Shown here: piece by piece, positions 52,983 to 64,000 of the stretch | Layout: every line of letters begins with the position of its first letter | Numbering within the stretch: the stretch's first letter is position 1 | Position numbers and translations under genes: made by a program | The notes under the pieces: model-generated | Told to the model about the DNA's origin: nothing | The model's database searches: none | What the model saw: the letters and a program-made list of their open reading frames with translations, nothing else | Assembly (NCBI RefSeq): GCF_036898825.1 | Contig: NZ_JARUND010000002.1 | Span: 4,752,212-4,816,211, forward strand | DNA length: 64,000 nucleotides | Source: Streptomyces sp. B21-083 | Lineage (GTDB): Bacteria > Actinomycetota > Actinomycetes > Streptomycetales > Streptomycetaceae | Reading direction: 5' to 3'

Positions 52983-53474
52983 TTACAGGGCGTCGATCTG
53001 CCAAGCGATCACACCGGTCGCCCCCTTGGCGCCGTTAACGTTGATGCGAACCAGCTTGTCCACAGTGATCCGCTGCTGGACCACTGACTTATCACATGGC
53101 ACCGAGGCCGCTGTACCAGCGTTTGTGGGCACGAACTCCAATTCTGCGCTACCACTGCCAGCGCAAATCAAGTTGAGCCGATAAATCTTGCCCTTGCTCA
53201 GCCCGGGTTCGGTGTGAATACCGTCGGTCACACGTTCCACACCAGCCTCGACAAGCGCCCCGCCGTGAACGGCGGCGAGGGCCGCCTGAGCCTGATTGGT
53301 GAGTTCTTTCTCCGACGGCCCAGTTGCCGTTGGAGTCGAGCGCGATGGAGGCAACTGTGAAGAACTCTCAGCTTCGCCCCCGACACTGTCGGATTCTGTG
53401 CACGATGTGAGCAGGAAAGCCACCACTACGGCGCTTCCGGCGAGCCGGACCGCACGCAGGTACGAAGATGTCAT
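52983..53474 (-). CDS. putative secreted lipoprotein
   Basis: A 163-residue protein with a signal peptide ending in VVVAFLLTSC (lipobox, Cys ~25), a Ser/Pro/Thr-rich linker and a small mature domain (~60-163) with one Cys pair (LICAG and VPCDK) and VIAWQIDAL at the end. Similar small lipoproteins are frequent in Streptomyces and have no known function. ATG 53474 overlaps the reconstructed stop of the upstream gene (ATGA), which supports an operon. Confidence 0.7.
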   Translation of the reverse strand: MTSSYLRAVRLAGSAVVVAFLLTSCTESDSVGGEAESSSQLPPSRSTPTATGPSEKELTNQAQAALAAVHGGALVEAGVERVTDGIHTEPGLSKGKIYRLNLICAGSGSAELEFVPTNAGTAASVPCDKSVVQQRITVDKLVRINVNGAKGATGVIAWQIDAL

Positions 53475-54108
53475 GAGTTGGTTTCCCAAAAGTGCCAGCC
53501 GGTTTCATCTGTGGGTAGCGTCACAGTACCGCGACCGATCTCTTGAGGAGCGCCGCAGCCATCACGGATGGATCGGTACCTCTTCCAGCTCGTCTTATAT
53601 CCCAGGAACCGTACTGCATGTGCCCATACTTGTTGCTTTTGATCGGGCGGGTATAGGTATGACCTGTAGAGACAGACACGCTGCCAGCAACCTTGACGGA
53701 AATCGTGGTCTTGGCCTTCGCAAGGAGGGCTCCGGCCGACCATTCGCCACTACCCGAGACTTCGAGGGATATAGTGCCGGTCTTGGTCACGGCAACCGTC
53801 ATGGTGCCGCCCGGCCCATCCTTGAACTTGGTCCCGTTCCACCACGAAGGAACGAAATATGCCTTATTGGATGAGAACTCGTACCACGTCCGCGGGCCGT
53901 CACATATACGCGTATCCCTATCGTTAATCGGCTTGTCAGTCCCGTCTTCCCAGCCCGGTTTGTCATTGATCTCCGTCGCCTGGTCGACAGAAACGGCCGC
54001 GCCATCCGCCGCCTCTTCCTCTGCGGCAGCAGTTCCTGCAGCCCCAAAGCAAAGAAGCAGTGCGGCAATGGCAGCGCCGGTCGAAGCACGCCGCGAACCG
54101 ATGCCCAT
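53471..54108 (-). CDS. secreted protein of unknown function (frameshift near the 3' end)
   Basis: The signal peptide runs from ATG 54108 through IAALLLCFGAAGTAAAEEE. The mature part includes RICDGPRTWYEFSSNKAYFV, TVAVTKTGTISLEVSGSGEW and GHTYTRPIKSNKYGHMQYGS. As read, the frame then runs to a stop at 53521. In the shifted frame it continues sensibly as LGYKTSWKRYRSIRDGCGAP and GRGTVTLPTDETGWHFWETN to a TGA at 53471 that overlaps the lipoprotein ATG. I therefore take the true gene as 53471-54108 with a missing base near 53600. GAAAGG precedes the start. The gap 54109-54609 has no supported gene. Confidence 0.7.
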
Positions 54109-54609
54109 GTGACACCTTTCCGGTGGACCGCCCCCGTGGCGATCAAGCACACTGACACTATGCGCAGGGCATGCACGCGACAAGCAGATACCCAAGGTCC
54201 TGAGGGTAACTTGAGGGTATAAAGTCTGCTGGCCTCCTTCTCTCCGAAGTGGAAGCTCCAGACGCCAGACCGACGCACCAATTTCGGTAATTGTCGGGCT
54301 AAATATGGCGCTGATGGTGGCCATGACCCAATCCATTGGCGGCACCCCACCGCTTGAGCCCCTGCCGCCCTACTACCGCGAGATCCTGGCTCTCTACCGC
54401 CACTGAGCCGCAGCACACCGAAGGCTTGCACACCCTGCTGAAATTCCTGGTCAACCACAGCATGTTCGCCGAACCCGGGCTGGGGCGGGGCCGGGCCGGG
54501 CCCTTCAGCTCGCCGACCACGAGGCGAAGGGCGCTCGGTGTAAGCAGAGCGCAAGTACAGCGACGATCACGGCACCGTCGCCATAGTCGGCTCCCAGAAC
54601 CCCGTCGAC

Positions 54610-56444
54610 TCACGCCCCCAAATGCCGCTCCACGAACTCCAGTTCAAGCCGGACCTGCTTGATCCGCTCGTCCACCACCAGGGAGCCGTGTCCTGCCTCG
54701 TAGCGGTACACCTCGTGGACCGCGCCCCGGGACTCCAGGCGCTTGACGTAGTTGTCGATCTGGCGGATCGGGCAGCGCGGGTCGTTCACGCCGGCCGAGA
54801 TGTACACCGGCGCGGTCACCGCGTCGACGTATGTCAGGGTGAGGACGCCTCGAAGCGTTCCGGGACCTCCTCAGGGGTGCCGCCCAGCAGCGTGCGGTCC
54901 ATCGCCTTCAGGGCTTCCATCTCGTCGTGGTAGGCCGTGACGTAGTCCGCGACCGGCACCGCCGCGAGGCCCAGTGCCCACGCTTCGGGCTGGACACCGA
55001 GGCCGAGCAGCGTGAGGTAGCCGCCCCAGGAACCGCCGGAGAGGATCAGCCGGTCCGGGTCCGCGAGGCCCGAGCTCACCGCCCATTCCCGTACCGCCGC
55101 GATGTCCTCCAGCTCGATCAGACCGACCCGGTGCTTGAGGGCGTCGGTCCACTCACGCCCGTACCCGGTGGAGCCCCGGTAGTTGACCCGCACCACCGCG
55201 TACCCGTGGTCGACCCAGGCCGCCGGGCCCGCCGCGAACGAGTCGCTGTCGTGCCAGGTGGGACCGCCGTGGATGTCGAAGACCGTCGGGAACGGGCCGT
55301 CCGCCCCCGCCGGCTTCTGCACCAGGGCGTGGATACGGCCCCCCGGCCCCTCCACCCACACGTCCTCCACGGGCACCGAACCCGGCGACTTCAGCCCGGG
55401 CGGATCCAGGACCACCGCTCCGGTCGTCGAGCGCACCGACGACGGCTGCGCCGACGACGACCACAGGTACTCCACGCTGCCGTCGGGCCGGGCCGTCGCC
55501 CCCGAGACCGTGCCGGCGGGCGTGGGCACCTTCACCAGTTCGCGCGAGCCCAGGTCGTAGCGGAACAGCTCGCTGCGCGCCTCGAAGCCGTGGGCGATCA
55601 GGAGGCCCGAGCCGTCCGGATACCACTCCGCGCTCACATCACCCGGCAGTTCGAGGCCGAGGTCCGTCTCCTCCCCGCTCACCACGTCCCATACGAGGGG
55701 CTCCCAACGCCCGCGCCGCTGATGCCCGACGAGCAGCCGTGTGTCGCCCTCCACCGGCGCGAAGCCCAGCACCTCCAGGCCCAGTTCCTCCGCGCCGTCC
55801 TTGGTGTCGTCGAGTTCGGCGACCGTCGTACCGTCCGGGCGCAGGACGCGCAGCGCCGAGTGCATCGCGTCGCCGTGTTCCGTGTGCTCGATCGCGATCA
55901 GCGAACCGTCGTGCGAGAGGTCACCGACGCCCGCCGACTCACGGTGCCGGTAGATCACGGTCGGGGACGCGCCGGCCACCGCCAGATGGATCGTCGTACC
56001 GTCCTCGTCCGTCGAGCGCCCCACCACCGCCGTACGACCGTCCCGGGCCAGCGCGAGCCCCGCCGGGTACGAGGCGTCCAGGCCGGGCGTCGCCAGCTCG
56101 TCCTCGGCGTCGTCCGCGCCGCCCCCGAACGGCTGCCGGCGCCACACGCCGAACTCGTCGCCGTCCTTGTCGTCGAACCACCAGATCCACTCGCCGTCGG
56201 GCGACAGCACGCCGTCCGTCGTGCCGTTCGGCCGGTTCGTCACCTGGCGCTGCTCGCCCGTGGCGCGGTCCCAGGCATACAGCTCGTACGTGCCCGTCGC
56301 GTTGGACACGAACAGGGACCGGTCGGGCGCGTCCTCCGCCCAGTCGGGCAGCGACACCCTCGGCGCCCGGAACCGCTTCTCCCAGTCCGGGACGGTCGTG
56401 TCGGACGTATGCGTGGTCGGCGTGGACCCGTTGCTCTCAGCCAT
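54610..56444 (-). CDS. S9 family prolyl oligopeptidase-type peptidase (frameshifted)
   Basis: About 611 residues when one base is restored at the CCC run near 54837. The N-terminal half is a WD/PD40-like beta-propeller (LSPDGEWIWWFDDKDGDEFG and similar blades). The C-terminal half is an alpha/beta hydrolase with HGGPTWHDSD (oxyanion region), ILSGGSWGGYLTLLGL (nucleophile Ser), SAGVNDPRCPIRQID (Asp) and YRYEAGHGSLVVDER (His). The Asp and His lie after the frame break, so the unmodified sequence would give an inactive protein. Cytoplasmic, no signal peptide. ATG 56444; divergent from SURF1 across 135 bp. Confidence 0.88.
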
Positions 56445-56579
56445 GGCCCCATACTGCCCGCCCGGCACGACAATCCGCCGCCGAGGTCCCCAGCCTGTGG
56501 ACAACTCGGGCTGTGGACGCTGTGGACAACTCCGACCCCGCGAGCCCGGCGCCCACCCCCGCCCCGTACCTTGGAAGGC

Positions 56580-57395
56580 GTGTACCGGTTTCTGCTGACG
56601 CCCCGTTGGTGGGGGATCAACGTCTTCGTGCTGCTCGCCATCCCCTTCTGCGTGTTCATGGGGTCGTGGCAGCTGAGCCGGTTCGAGGACCGGGTGCAGG
56701 ACCACAGGACCGCCACCAAGGAGGTCTCCGCCGAGAAGGGGAGGCCGCCCGGCCGCTGGCCGAGCTGCTGCCCGTCGACGAGAAGACCTCCGGGACCGCG
56801 TCACCGTCACCGGGCGATACGCCGAACAACTGCTCGTCCCGGGCCGACAGCTCGACGACCGGGACGGCTACTACGTACTGACCCTGCTGCGCACCGACGG
56901 GGGCAGCGCGCTGCCCGTCGTACGGGGCTGGCTGCCCGGTACCGCCGACCCCGCGAAGGCTCCCGCCCCGCCGACCGGCGAGGTCACCGTCATCGGTGCG
57001 CTGCAGGCGTCCGAGTCGCCGGGTCCAACGGTGTGAGCGCGGTGGGCGGTCTCCCGGCCGGGCAGACCGGCGCGATCAGCGCCGCCTCGCTGGTGAACCT
57101 CGTGCCGTACGACGTGTACGACGCCTGGGTCACCCTCGACAAGGGCGACTCGGGGATGAAGGCCGTACCCGCGACCGCGCCCGCGAACACCGGGCTCGAC
57201 CTGAAGGCGTTCCAGAACCTCGGCTACACCGGCGAGTGGTTCGTCTTCGCGGGCTTCGTCGTCTTCATGTGGTTCCGGCTGGTGCGCCGCGAGGCGGAGT
57301 TCGCCCGGGACGCGGAGCTGGGGATCACGCCGCCCGACGAAACGCCCGCCGAGACGCCCTCCGCGGAACCGACGCGGGAAGGCGCCAGCGCCTGA
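56580..57395 (+). CDS. SURF1 family cytochrome oxidase biogenesis protein (three frameshifts)
   Basis: GTG 56580 starts VYRFLLTPRWWGINVFVLLA, the first membrane helix of SURF1. The periplasmic part continues in other frames: ELLPVDEKTSG, RVTVTGRYAEQLLVPGRQLD, YYVLTLLRTDGGSALPVVRG and LVNLVPYDVYDAWVTLD, and the second helix EWFVFAGFVVFMWFRLVRRE closes the gene. Each of the three breaks (about 56740, 56793, 57022) is repaired by one extra G in a G run, so they are most likely sequencing errors. The role is heme/CuA assembly of cytochrome c oxidase. About 272 residues when repaired. Confidence 0.85.
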   Translation: MYRFLLTPRWWGINVFVLLAIPFCVFMGSWQLSRFEDRVQDHRTATKEVSAEKGRPPGRWPSCCPSTRRPPGPRHRHRAIRRTTARPGPTARRPGRLLRTDPAAHRRGQRAARRTGLAARYRRPREGSRPADRRGHRHRCAAGVRVAGSNGVSAVGGLPAGQTGAISAASLVNLVPYDVYDAWVTLDKGDSGMKAVPATAPANTGLDLKAFQNLGYTGEWFVFAGFVVFMWFRLVRREAEFARDAELGITPPDETPAETPSAEPTREGASA

Positions 57396-57446
57396 CCCGG
57401 GCTGGACTGGACTGGCTGTGACGCGTGGCCGACCCGTACGGGACCG

Positions 57447-59147
57447 CTACGACGTCGCCGCCATGACCCCGGTCTTGTACACCGTGCCCGCGCACGCGTT
57501 CGACACCGTCGCCGTCACCGTGGGCGAGCCGGCCTCCGCCGTGTAGGACACCGCCACGCTGCCGTCGGCGACTGTGCCGTCCTCCGTCAGCAGCTGGGCC
57601 GAGGTGCCCGTGTCGCCGCCGGTGGAGGTGGTCGCGGACGAGTCGGTGCTCTCGCTCGGGGTGGGCGCCGGGACTCCGTGGAGCCGCCCGTGGTGCCGCC
57701 GTCGGAGCCGGTGCCGGTCGTGGGGCATGTCTCCGAGGGCACCCAGGCGAACTGCACCGTGTACGCCGCGCCGGGTGCCAGCACCAGTCCGCTGACCGAG
57801 AGGCCCGGGTCGGGCAGGCCGCTCGCCGCGTCCCCCGCCGTGTGGTCGGCGGTGCCCACCTTCGACGAGTCCGCCGCGCCCTGCGCCAGCGGGACACCGT
57901 GCCTGCGCCGCCGACCGTACAGCTGGCGCTGGAGACGTTGACGACCCGGAACGTGCCGTAGACCACACCGCTGGCGTCCGGATCGCCGACCGAACCGGTG
58001 GCCGAGCCCAGCTGGGTCGCGTCGCAGATGGTCGACGTCACGGCACTGGACGTCGGATCGGCGCCGCCGGTCGTGCTGCCGCTGCCGCTGCCCTTGTCCG
58101 GGTCACCGGCGCCGCCCGAGGGAGTGCTCGACGGCTTGTCCTTGACCGTGCCCGAGTTGCCCCCGGACGTGCTCTCGCCGCCGTCGGGGCCCTTGCTCGT
58201 GCCCTTGTCCCCGTCGGTCGCCGAGCCGTGGCCCGCGATGACGGAGGGGTCGGACGCGGCGCCGGTGACGTTCGAGACGTGCAGGAGGGCCGGGACGGCC
58301 GTGCCGATGAACAGCGCGGCGGCGGCCAGACCGATGGCGGCGTGCCGCTTGCGGGCCCGTCGGCGGGCACCGCTTGCCGAAGATGGTCCAGCACCGCGTC
58401 GGTCGGCTGAATTCCGCCCACCGCCTGGTGCAGCATCGTGCGCAGTGCCAGCTCTTCCGAGCCGAGCCCGTCCAGGGCCTCGTCGTCGGGGCCGTGATTC
58501 ACAGTTCCGTTCCCAGCGTGCGATTGCTTGTGCTCTTGGTCGTGGCGGCCTGGTCCGGTGACTCCGGCCGGCCAACTCCCGTTGGATCGGGCCCCCTTGC
58601 CGGAAACCCTACCGGCCCGGAACTCCACGGGCCGGAAACCGTCGCTCCCCCAGCCGACACCCCCGTGCCCTTCACGCCCGGCTACCGCCGAGCCCGAATC
58701 GCCGTGTTCCGAGCCCTCACCTTCGGAGCCCTCGCGTCCCGGCGCCTCGTGTCGCGAGACCCGGGTTCCGAGACCCCGTGTCCCGAGACCTCGGATGCCG
58801 AGACGTCGTGTCCGGAGACCCGGGTTCCAAGACGTCGTGTGCCGAGACCCCCGGCTCCGAGACCTCGTGTCCCGAGACCCCCGGCTCCGAGACCTCGTGT
58901 CCCGAGACCCCCGGCTCCGAGACCTCGTGTCCCGAGACCCCCGGCCCCGAGACCCCGGTTCCGAGATCCCGGGTTCCGAAGCCTCCGACCCTCGCGCTTC
59001 CGGCCCCTGCGCCTCGGCCCCCCGTGCCCGGTCCTTCTCCTGCCCCTGCACCGGTTCCTGCACCGGTTCCTGCGCCTGGTCCCGCTCCCGCTCCCGCTCC
59101 CGGTCCTGGCCCTGGTCTTTCCGGTCCTGGCCTTGATCGCCGCTCAT
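57447..59147 (-). CDS. sigma-linked membrane protein with repeats (three frameshifts)
   Basis: ATG 59147 overlaps the sigma-factor stop (ATGA). Joined across breaks near 58375, 57890 and 57670 it gives ~568 residues. The N-terminal ~200 are polar and highly repetitive (EPVQEPVQ, RGSRDTRSRS repeats), then GSEELALRTMLHQAVGGIQP, a membrane helix (RKRHAAIGLAAAALFIGTAV), a Ser/Gly/Asp linker and an outer domain with paired Cys (ICDATQLG, VNVSSASCTVGG, TCPTTG, NACAGTVYKTGV). The position after an ECF-type sigma gene and the cytosolic-helix-extracellular layout suggest an anti-sigma-like or cell-surface role, unproven. Confidence 0.65.
58831..58950. repeat. 30-bp tandem repeat, four units, in coding sequence
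   Basis: Units begin GACCTCGTGTCCCGAGACCC at 58831 (two changes), 58861, 58891 and 58921. The period is a multiple of three, so on the minus strand it encodes a 10-residue repeat rich in Arg, Ser and Asp. Confidence 0.9.
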
Positions 59148-59804
59148 GCCGGTTCCTCCATGGCGATGCGCAGCGCGGCGATGCCCCGTGAGCCGTACGC
59201 CTTCACCGAGCCGAGCGATATGCCCAGCGTCTCGGCGACCTGCGCCTCGGTCATGTCCGAGAAGTAGCGCAGGACGAGGACCTCGCGCTGGCGGCGCTGC
59301 AGGCCCTTCATCGCCTTGATGAGGGAGTCGCGCTCCAGCAGGTCGTACGCCCCCTCCTCCGCGCTCGCCATGTCCGGCATCGGCTTGGAGAGAAGCTTCA
59401 GGCCGAGGATGCGGCGGCGCAGCGCGGAGCGGGAGAGGTTCACCACCGTCTGGCGCAGATAGGCGAGCGTCTTCTCCGGTCACGGACGCGCTTGCGCGCG
59501 GAGTGGACCCGGATGAAGGCCTCCTGGACGACGTCCTCGCAGGACGCGGTGTCGTCGAGGAGGAGCGCGGCGAGGCCGAGGAGGGAGCGGTAGTGGCGCG
59601 GTACGTCTCGGTCAGGTGATCGACCGTCGTCCCCGCCGCCACGCTCTCGTCAACGCCGTCACGCTGGTTGGGTATGCGGCCGGCCGCGCTGCGGGCATCG
59701 GCGCGATCACCGGCATGCCGCCGTGCGTACCCGCACGCGGGGTCGGCGGGCGGACGCAGGGCTGTGCCGCGCGTCGCCGCTCTGAAGTCCAGTACCTCTG
59801 CCAC
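59144..59804 (-). CDS. SigE-family ECF RNA polymerase sigma factor (two frameshifts)
   Basis: From GTG 59804 (MAEVLDFRAATRG) a variable N-terminus reaches VDHLTETY. Region 2 follows in a shifted frame (LLGLAALLLDDTASCEDVVQ, EAFIRVHSARKRVR), and after a second break near 59478 come VNLSRSALRRRILGLKLLSK and region 4, LQRRQREVLVLRYFSDMTEA with QVAETLGISLGSVKAYGSRG as the -35-binding helix. About 220 residues when repaired. Frame breaks near 59600 and 59478 are probably base errors. The downstream membrane-protein gene overlaps the stop and may encode its regulator. The 59805-60145 gap holds no supported gene. Confidence 0.85.
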
Positions 59805-60145
59805 GCATGTTGGACACGCATCCCCCCGTCAGGGTTGTACGCATCCGGCATCACTTTTGCGTCATCCGACACAGCCACCCTCATGCGTCCCGCTCTTCCC
59901 CTAAATCCATGGTCACCGCGCGTCCCCCGCATGGTCACGACGTCCCACGCCCCGGAAGGGCGACCGCAAAGACGCTCCCCGCCACCCGCGCGGTTGCGGG
60001 CAGCGGGAGCAAAACTTCTGTTCGCGCCGTTCTCACCTGGATCCTACAAACGTTTTCTGCCGCAATCAGAGTGGTTTCCGACAAGATCAACAGATCGCTA
60101 CGGACCGCACAGAGCGTTACCCGCAGGTCAGGCGGGCCGGCGCGG

Positions 60146-61197
<1,052 letters not shown>

Positions 61198-61203
61198 GGC
61201 GAT

Positions 61204-61282
61204 CGCCCCGGACGCGGACACCCGGGTCCGGCTGTCGCCCCGGACGCGGACACCCGGGGTCCGGCTGTCGCCCCGGACGCGA
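61204..61282. repeat. 32/33-bp tandem repeat between lysC and asd
   Basis: Two and a half units beginning CGCCCCGGACGCGGACACCC at 61204, 61236 and 61269. The two full units differ only by one G (GGGT versus GGGGT), itself a possible homopolymer error. The rest of 61198-61492 is a GC-rich spacer in which I see no gene. Confidence 0.8.
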
Positions 61283-61492
61283 CCGACCCGACCCCCACCG
61301 ACCGGGCGCAGCCGACCGAGGCCCCGCCGAACCGGTCACGCCGGCCCACTCGGGCACACCCGTCGATCGAACCGCGACCGCCCCGGCACGGCGATCGACG
61401 CGGACTCGGCCGACCGGGACGCGGCCGACCCAGGACCGGCCGGACCGGTCACGCAGGCCCACCCGGCAAACCGGTCGATCCGGGTGGAGGCA

Positions 61493-62771
61493 TCAGCGGC
61501 CGGTGCCTCCGTAGACGACGGCTTCGTCGCTGTCGGAGTCGAGGCCGAAGGCCGAGTGGACGGCGCGGACGGCCTCGGGACGTCGTCCTGGCGGTGACGA
61601 CCGAGATGCGGATCTCGGAGGTCGAGATGAGCTCGATGTTCACGCCCGCGTCGGACAGCGCCTGGAAGAAGGACGCGGTGACGCCCGGGTTGGTCTTCAT
61701 CCCCGCGCCGACCAGCGAGATCTTGCCGATCTGGTCGTCGTAGCGCAGCGAGTCGAAGCCGATCCCGCCCTTCGCCTTCTCCAGGGCGTCGATGGCCTTG
61801 CGGCCCTCGGACTTGGGGAGGGTGAAGGAGATGTCCGTGAGACCGGTCGACGCGGCCGACACGTTCTGCACGATCATGTCGATGTTGATCTCCGCGTCCG
61901 CGATGGCCCGGAAGATCACCGCGGCCTCGCCCGGCTTGTCCGGGACGCCGACGACCGTGATCTTGGCTTCGGAGACGTCGTGGGCGACTCCGGAGATGAT
62001 GGCGTGCTCCACCTGCTGGTCCCCTTGCCACTCGGGCTTCTCGTTGCTGACCCAGGTGCCCGGCAGTCCGGAGAAGGACGAGCGCACATGGATCGGGATG
62101 TCGTAACGGCGGGCGTACTCCACACACCGGTGGAGCAGCACCTTGGAGCCGGACGCGGCCAGCTCCAGCATGTCCTCGGAGGAGATCCAGTCGATCTTCC
62201 GGGCCTTCTTCACCACGCGCGGGTCGGCGGTGAACACACCGTCGACGTCGGTGTAGATCTCGCACACCTCGGCGTCGAGGGCGGCGGCCAGCGCGACGGC
62301 GGTGGTGTCCGACCCGCCGCGCCCCAGCGTGGTGATGTCCTTCTTGTCCTGGCTGACGCCCTGGAACCCCGCGACGATGGCGATGTTGCCCTCGTCCAGC
62401 GCGGTCCGGATACGCCCCGGCGTGACATCGATGATCCGGGCTTTGTTGTGGACCGAGTCGGTGATGACGCCTGCCTGGCTGCCGGTGAACGACTGGGCCT
62501 CGTGACCCAGGTTCTTGATCGCCATGGCCAGCAGTGCCATGGAGATCCGCTCTCCGGCGGTCAGCAGCATGTCGAACTCACGCCCGGCAGGCATCGGAGA
62601 CACCTGTTCGGCGAGATCGATCAGCTCGTCCGTCGTGTCGCCCATCGCGGAAACGACGACGACCACCTGGTGGCCGTTCTTCTTCGCTTCCACGATTCGC
62701 TTGGCGACGCGCTTGATGCCCTCGGCATCGGCTACGGATGAGCCTCCGTACTTCTGCACGACAAGGCCCAC
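61493..62771 (-). CDS. lysC: aspartate kinase (frameshift at the C-terminus)
   Basis: First enzyme of lysine/methionine/threonine/diaminopimelate synthesis. Catalytic domain: [54 protein letters not shown] and [14 protein letters not shown]. The regulatory ACT pair follows from ~265 ([40 protein letters not shown]). The last ~30 residues are out of frame after VVTAR; restoring two bases near 61588 gives [20 protein letters not shown] and a stop at 61493, about 426 residues. In actinobacteria an in-frame internal start makes a separate beta subunit; this is possible here. It is followed by asd. Confidence 0.94.
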
Positions 62772-63006
62772 GTGCGCTCCTAGCTCAGTCCGTCTGCGGT
62801 CGGCTCAGTCTAACGAGCGGCCGAATTCCCCTTACGGGATATCGCATGGTGAGATGTCCCGCTCACACAGCGATCTTCGGCCGCTCCAGCGGAGCTCCTG
62901 CCCATCCGCCCACGGAATACTCGCGAGACGCGCGTCAGACACGTGTGACCTGTGACGTCGACCGTGAAACAAGTGTGAATTAAGTTTCAAGGATTAGAGT
63001 GCGGCT

Positions 63007-63748
63007 GTGCGCGTACTCCTGGTGGAAGACGATGAACCCGTGGCCCAGTCGCTCCGTCGCGGCCTGCTGCGCTACGGCTTCGAGGTGGCGTGGGTCCCCA
63101 CGGGCGGCGCGGCACTCAGCCACTCCGAGCCGTACGACGTCGTCCTGCTCGACCTCGGCCTGCCCGACACCGACGGCCTGGACGTCTGCAGGGCGCTGCG
63201 CGAACGCGGTGACGTCCCGATCATCGTCATCAGCGCGCGCAGCGACGAGACGGACCGGGTGGTCGGCCTGGAGCTCGGCGCGGACGACTACGTCTCCAAG
63301 CCCTTCGGCGTACGAGAGGTCATCGCACGCATAAGGGCGGTGATGAGGCGCGTACAGCCGCGCGCCCATGCCGACGCCGGCCCCGACCGGTACGGCACCC
63401 GCCTGACGGTCGACCGCAAGGCCGCCCGGGTCCGCCTGGACGGCGACGAGGTCGCCCTCGCGCCCAAGGAGTACGACCTGCTGGCCTTCCTCACGGAGGA
63501 GCCGGGCGCGCTGATGTCGCGCGAGCAGATCATGGAGGCCGTCTGGGACGCGAACTGGTTCGGGCCGACGAAGACGCTCGATGTGCATGTGGCGGCCGCT
63601 GCGGCGGAAGCTCAAGGGCGCGATCGCGATCGAGGCGGTCCGGGGCGTCGGCTTCCGGCTGGAGATCGCCAAGGACGCCGAGCACGGCGGGAACGGCGGG
63701 AACGGCGGGAACGGCAAGGGCGGCGACGAGAGCTCGGGCGTCTCATGA
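63007..63748 (+). CDS. OmpR-family response regulator (one extra base)
   Basis: GTG 63007. Receiver: VRVLLVEDDEPVAQSLRRGL, VVLLDLGLPDTDGLDVC (phospho-acceptor Asp), IIVISARSDETDRVV and GADDYVSKPFGVREV. The winged-helix domain starts at ~130: VALAPKEYDLLAFLTEEPGA and LMSREQIMEAVWDANWFGPT. Near 63595 one extra base breaks the frame; removing it continues LRRKLKGAIAIEAVRGVGFR and a Gly/Asn repeat tail (GGNGGNGGNG) to TGA 63748. About 246 residues. The stop overlaps the kinase ATG (ATGA). The 62772-63006 gap before it contains divergent promoters for lysC and this gene, not resolved by eye. Confidence 0.92.
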
Positions 63749-64000
63749 ACCGCCAGCTCATCCGCAGCTACATCCTGCTCGTCCGCGGTCGCCATCCTGC
63801 TGTTCACGGTGCCGGTGGCGTTCACTCTCACCGCGCAACTGCGGGGCGACACCAGGCAGTCCGTCCTGCGCGAGGCCAACACCATGGCGTTGCTGCTGGG
63901 CAACGGGGACCACATCTCGTGCGAGGCCCTGACCGAGGTGGCCGAGGCGTACGGCGAGTCGACGCCCGGCATGGTCCAGGTCACCCCCATCCGCGACTGC
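63745..64000 (+). CDS. sensor histidine kinase, N-terminal part (partial, frameshifted)
   Basis: ATG 63745 gives MNRQLIRSYILLV. After removal of one base near 63783 it continues AVAILLFTVPVAFTLTAQLR (first membrane helix) and DTRQSVLREANTMALLLGNG into an extracytoplasmic sensor region. The window ends before HAMP and catalytic domains, so kinase identity rests on the overlap with the response regulator and on the helix-sensor layout. Confidence 0.8.
   Translation, partial: MNRQLIRSYILLVRGRHPAVHGAGGVHSHRATAGRHQAVRPARGQHHGVAAGQRGPHLVRGPDRGGRGVRRVDARHGPGHPHPRL

Noticed and set aside
54320..54403. Short plus-strand frame MTQSIGGTPPLEPLPPYYRE ending in a stop
   Set aside because: Only ~30 codons, no start context, no homologous context; possibly a gene scrap but not supportable.
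58831..58950. CRISPR-like repeat
   Set aside because: Head-to-tail 30-bp repeat with no spacers, inside a coding frame.

Overview
The window is high-GC actinobacterial DNA, almost certainly a Streptomyces chromosome. The evidence is strong third-position GC, many GTG starts, 4-bp ATGA/GTGA overlaps between co-directional genes, a WhiB-family gene next to a bifunctional penicillin-binding protein, and a gene order (endonuclease III, Crp, ArsA-type ATPase pair, wblA, PBP, later sigma factor, asd, lysC) that I know from Streptomyces.

Layout. (1) 1-15.9 kb is ordinary core chromosome: MarP-like protease (partial), Nudix, nth, crp, a PQQ-type propeller protein with a coupled nucleotidyltransferase, MBL hydrolase, second Nudix, RidA and DUF4177, two ArsA-like ATPases, wblA, PBP, YqeY, metallophosphoesterase and a membrane protein. 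(2) 15.96-25.73 kb is the relic of an integrative element sitting in a tRNA-Pro(CGG) gene. An exact 46-bp direct repeat (15995-16040 and 25686-25731) marks attL and attR. Inside are an intact IS1380 element, two IS5-family elements and one IS3-family element, an iteron-like array, three arm-site-like repeats, a 5'-truncated gene overlapping a PP2C-like gene, and two paralogous four-cysteine secreted proteins. No integrase or replication gene is left. (3) 25.7-38.6 kb is accessory or signalling DNA: a nucleotidyltransferase, an ABC-ATPase remnant, a PAS-SpoIIE phosphatase, a three-gene sugar ABC transporter, a truncated response regulator, a 14-blade WD40 nSTAND protein (frameshifted), a possible small RNA behind a CRP-type palindrome, and a ricin-type lectin membrane protein. 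(4) 38.8-45.5 kb holds cobalamin genes (cobH, cobK, cbiD) and a Ni/Co transporter, interrupted by a repeat-rich stretch with partial gene duplications and broken genes (41.7-43.6 kb). (5) 45.5-54.1 kb carries an RCK-domain channel-like protein, a TnpB-related gene, an XRE/HAD locus with a tightly overlapping set of small genes, and two export-targeted proteins. (6) 54.6-64 kb returns to core genes: S9 peptidase, SURF1, a sigma factor with a downstream membrane protein, asd, lysC, and a two-component system.

Quality note. The last ~10.5 kb contains many single-base frameshifts, several in homopolymers and in genes expected to be essential (asd, lysC). Frames can be rejoined by adding or removing one base. 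I read these as sequencing or assembly errors rather than real pseudogenes. For such genes the feature spans the reconstructed reading frame.
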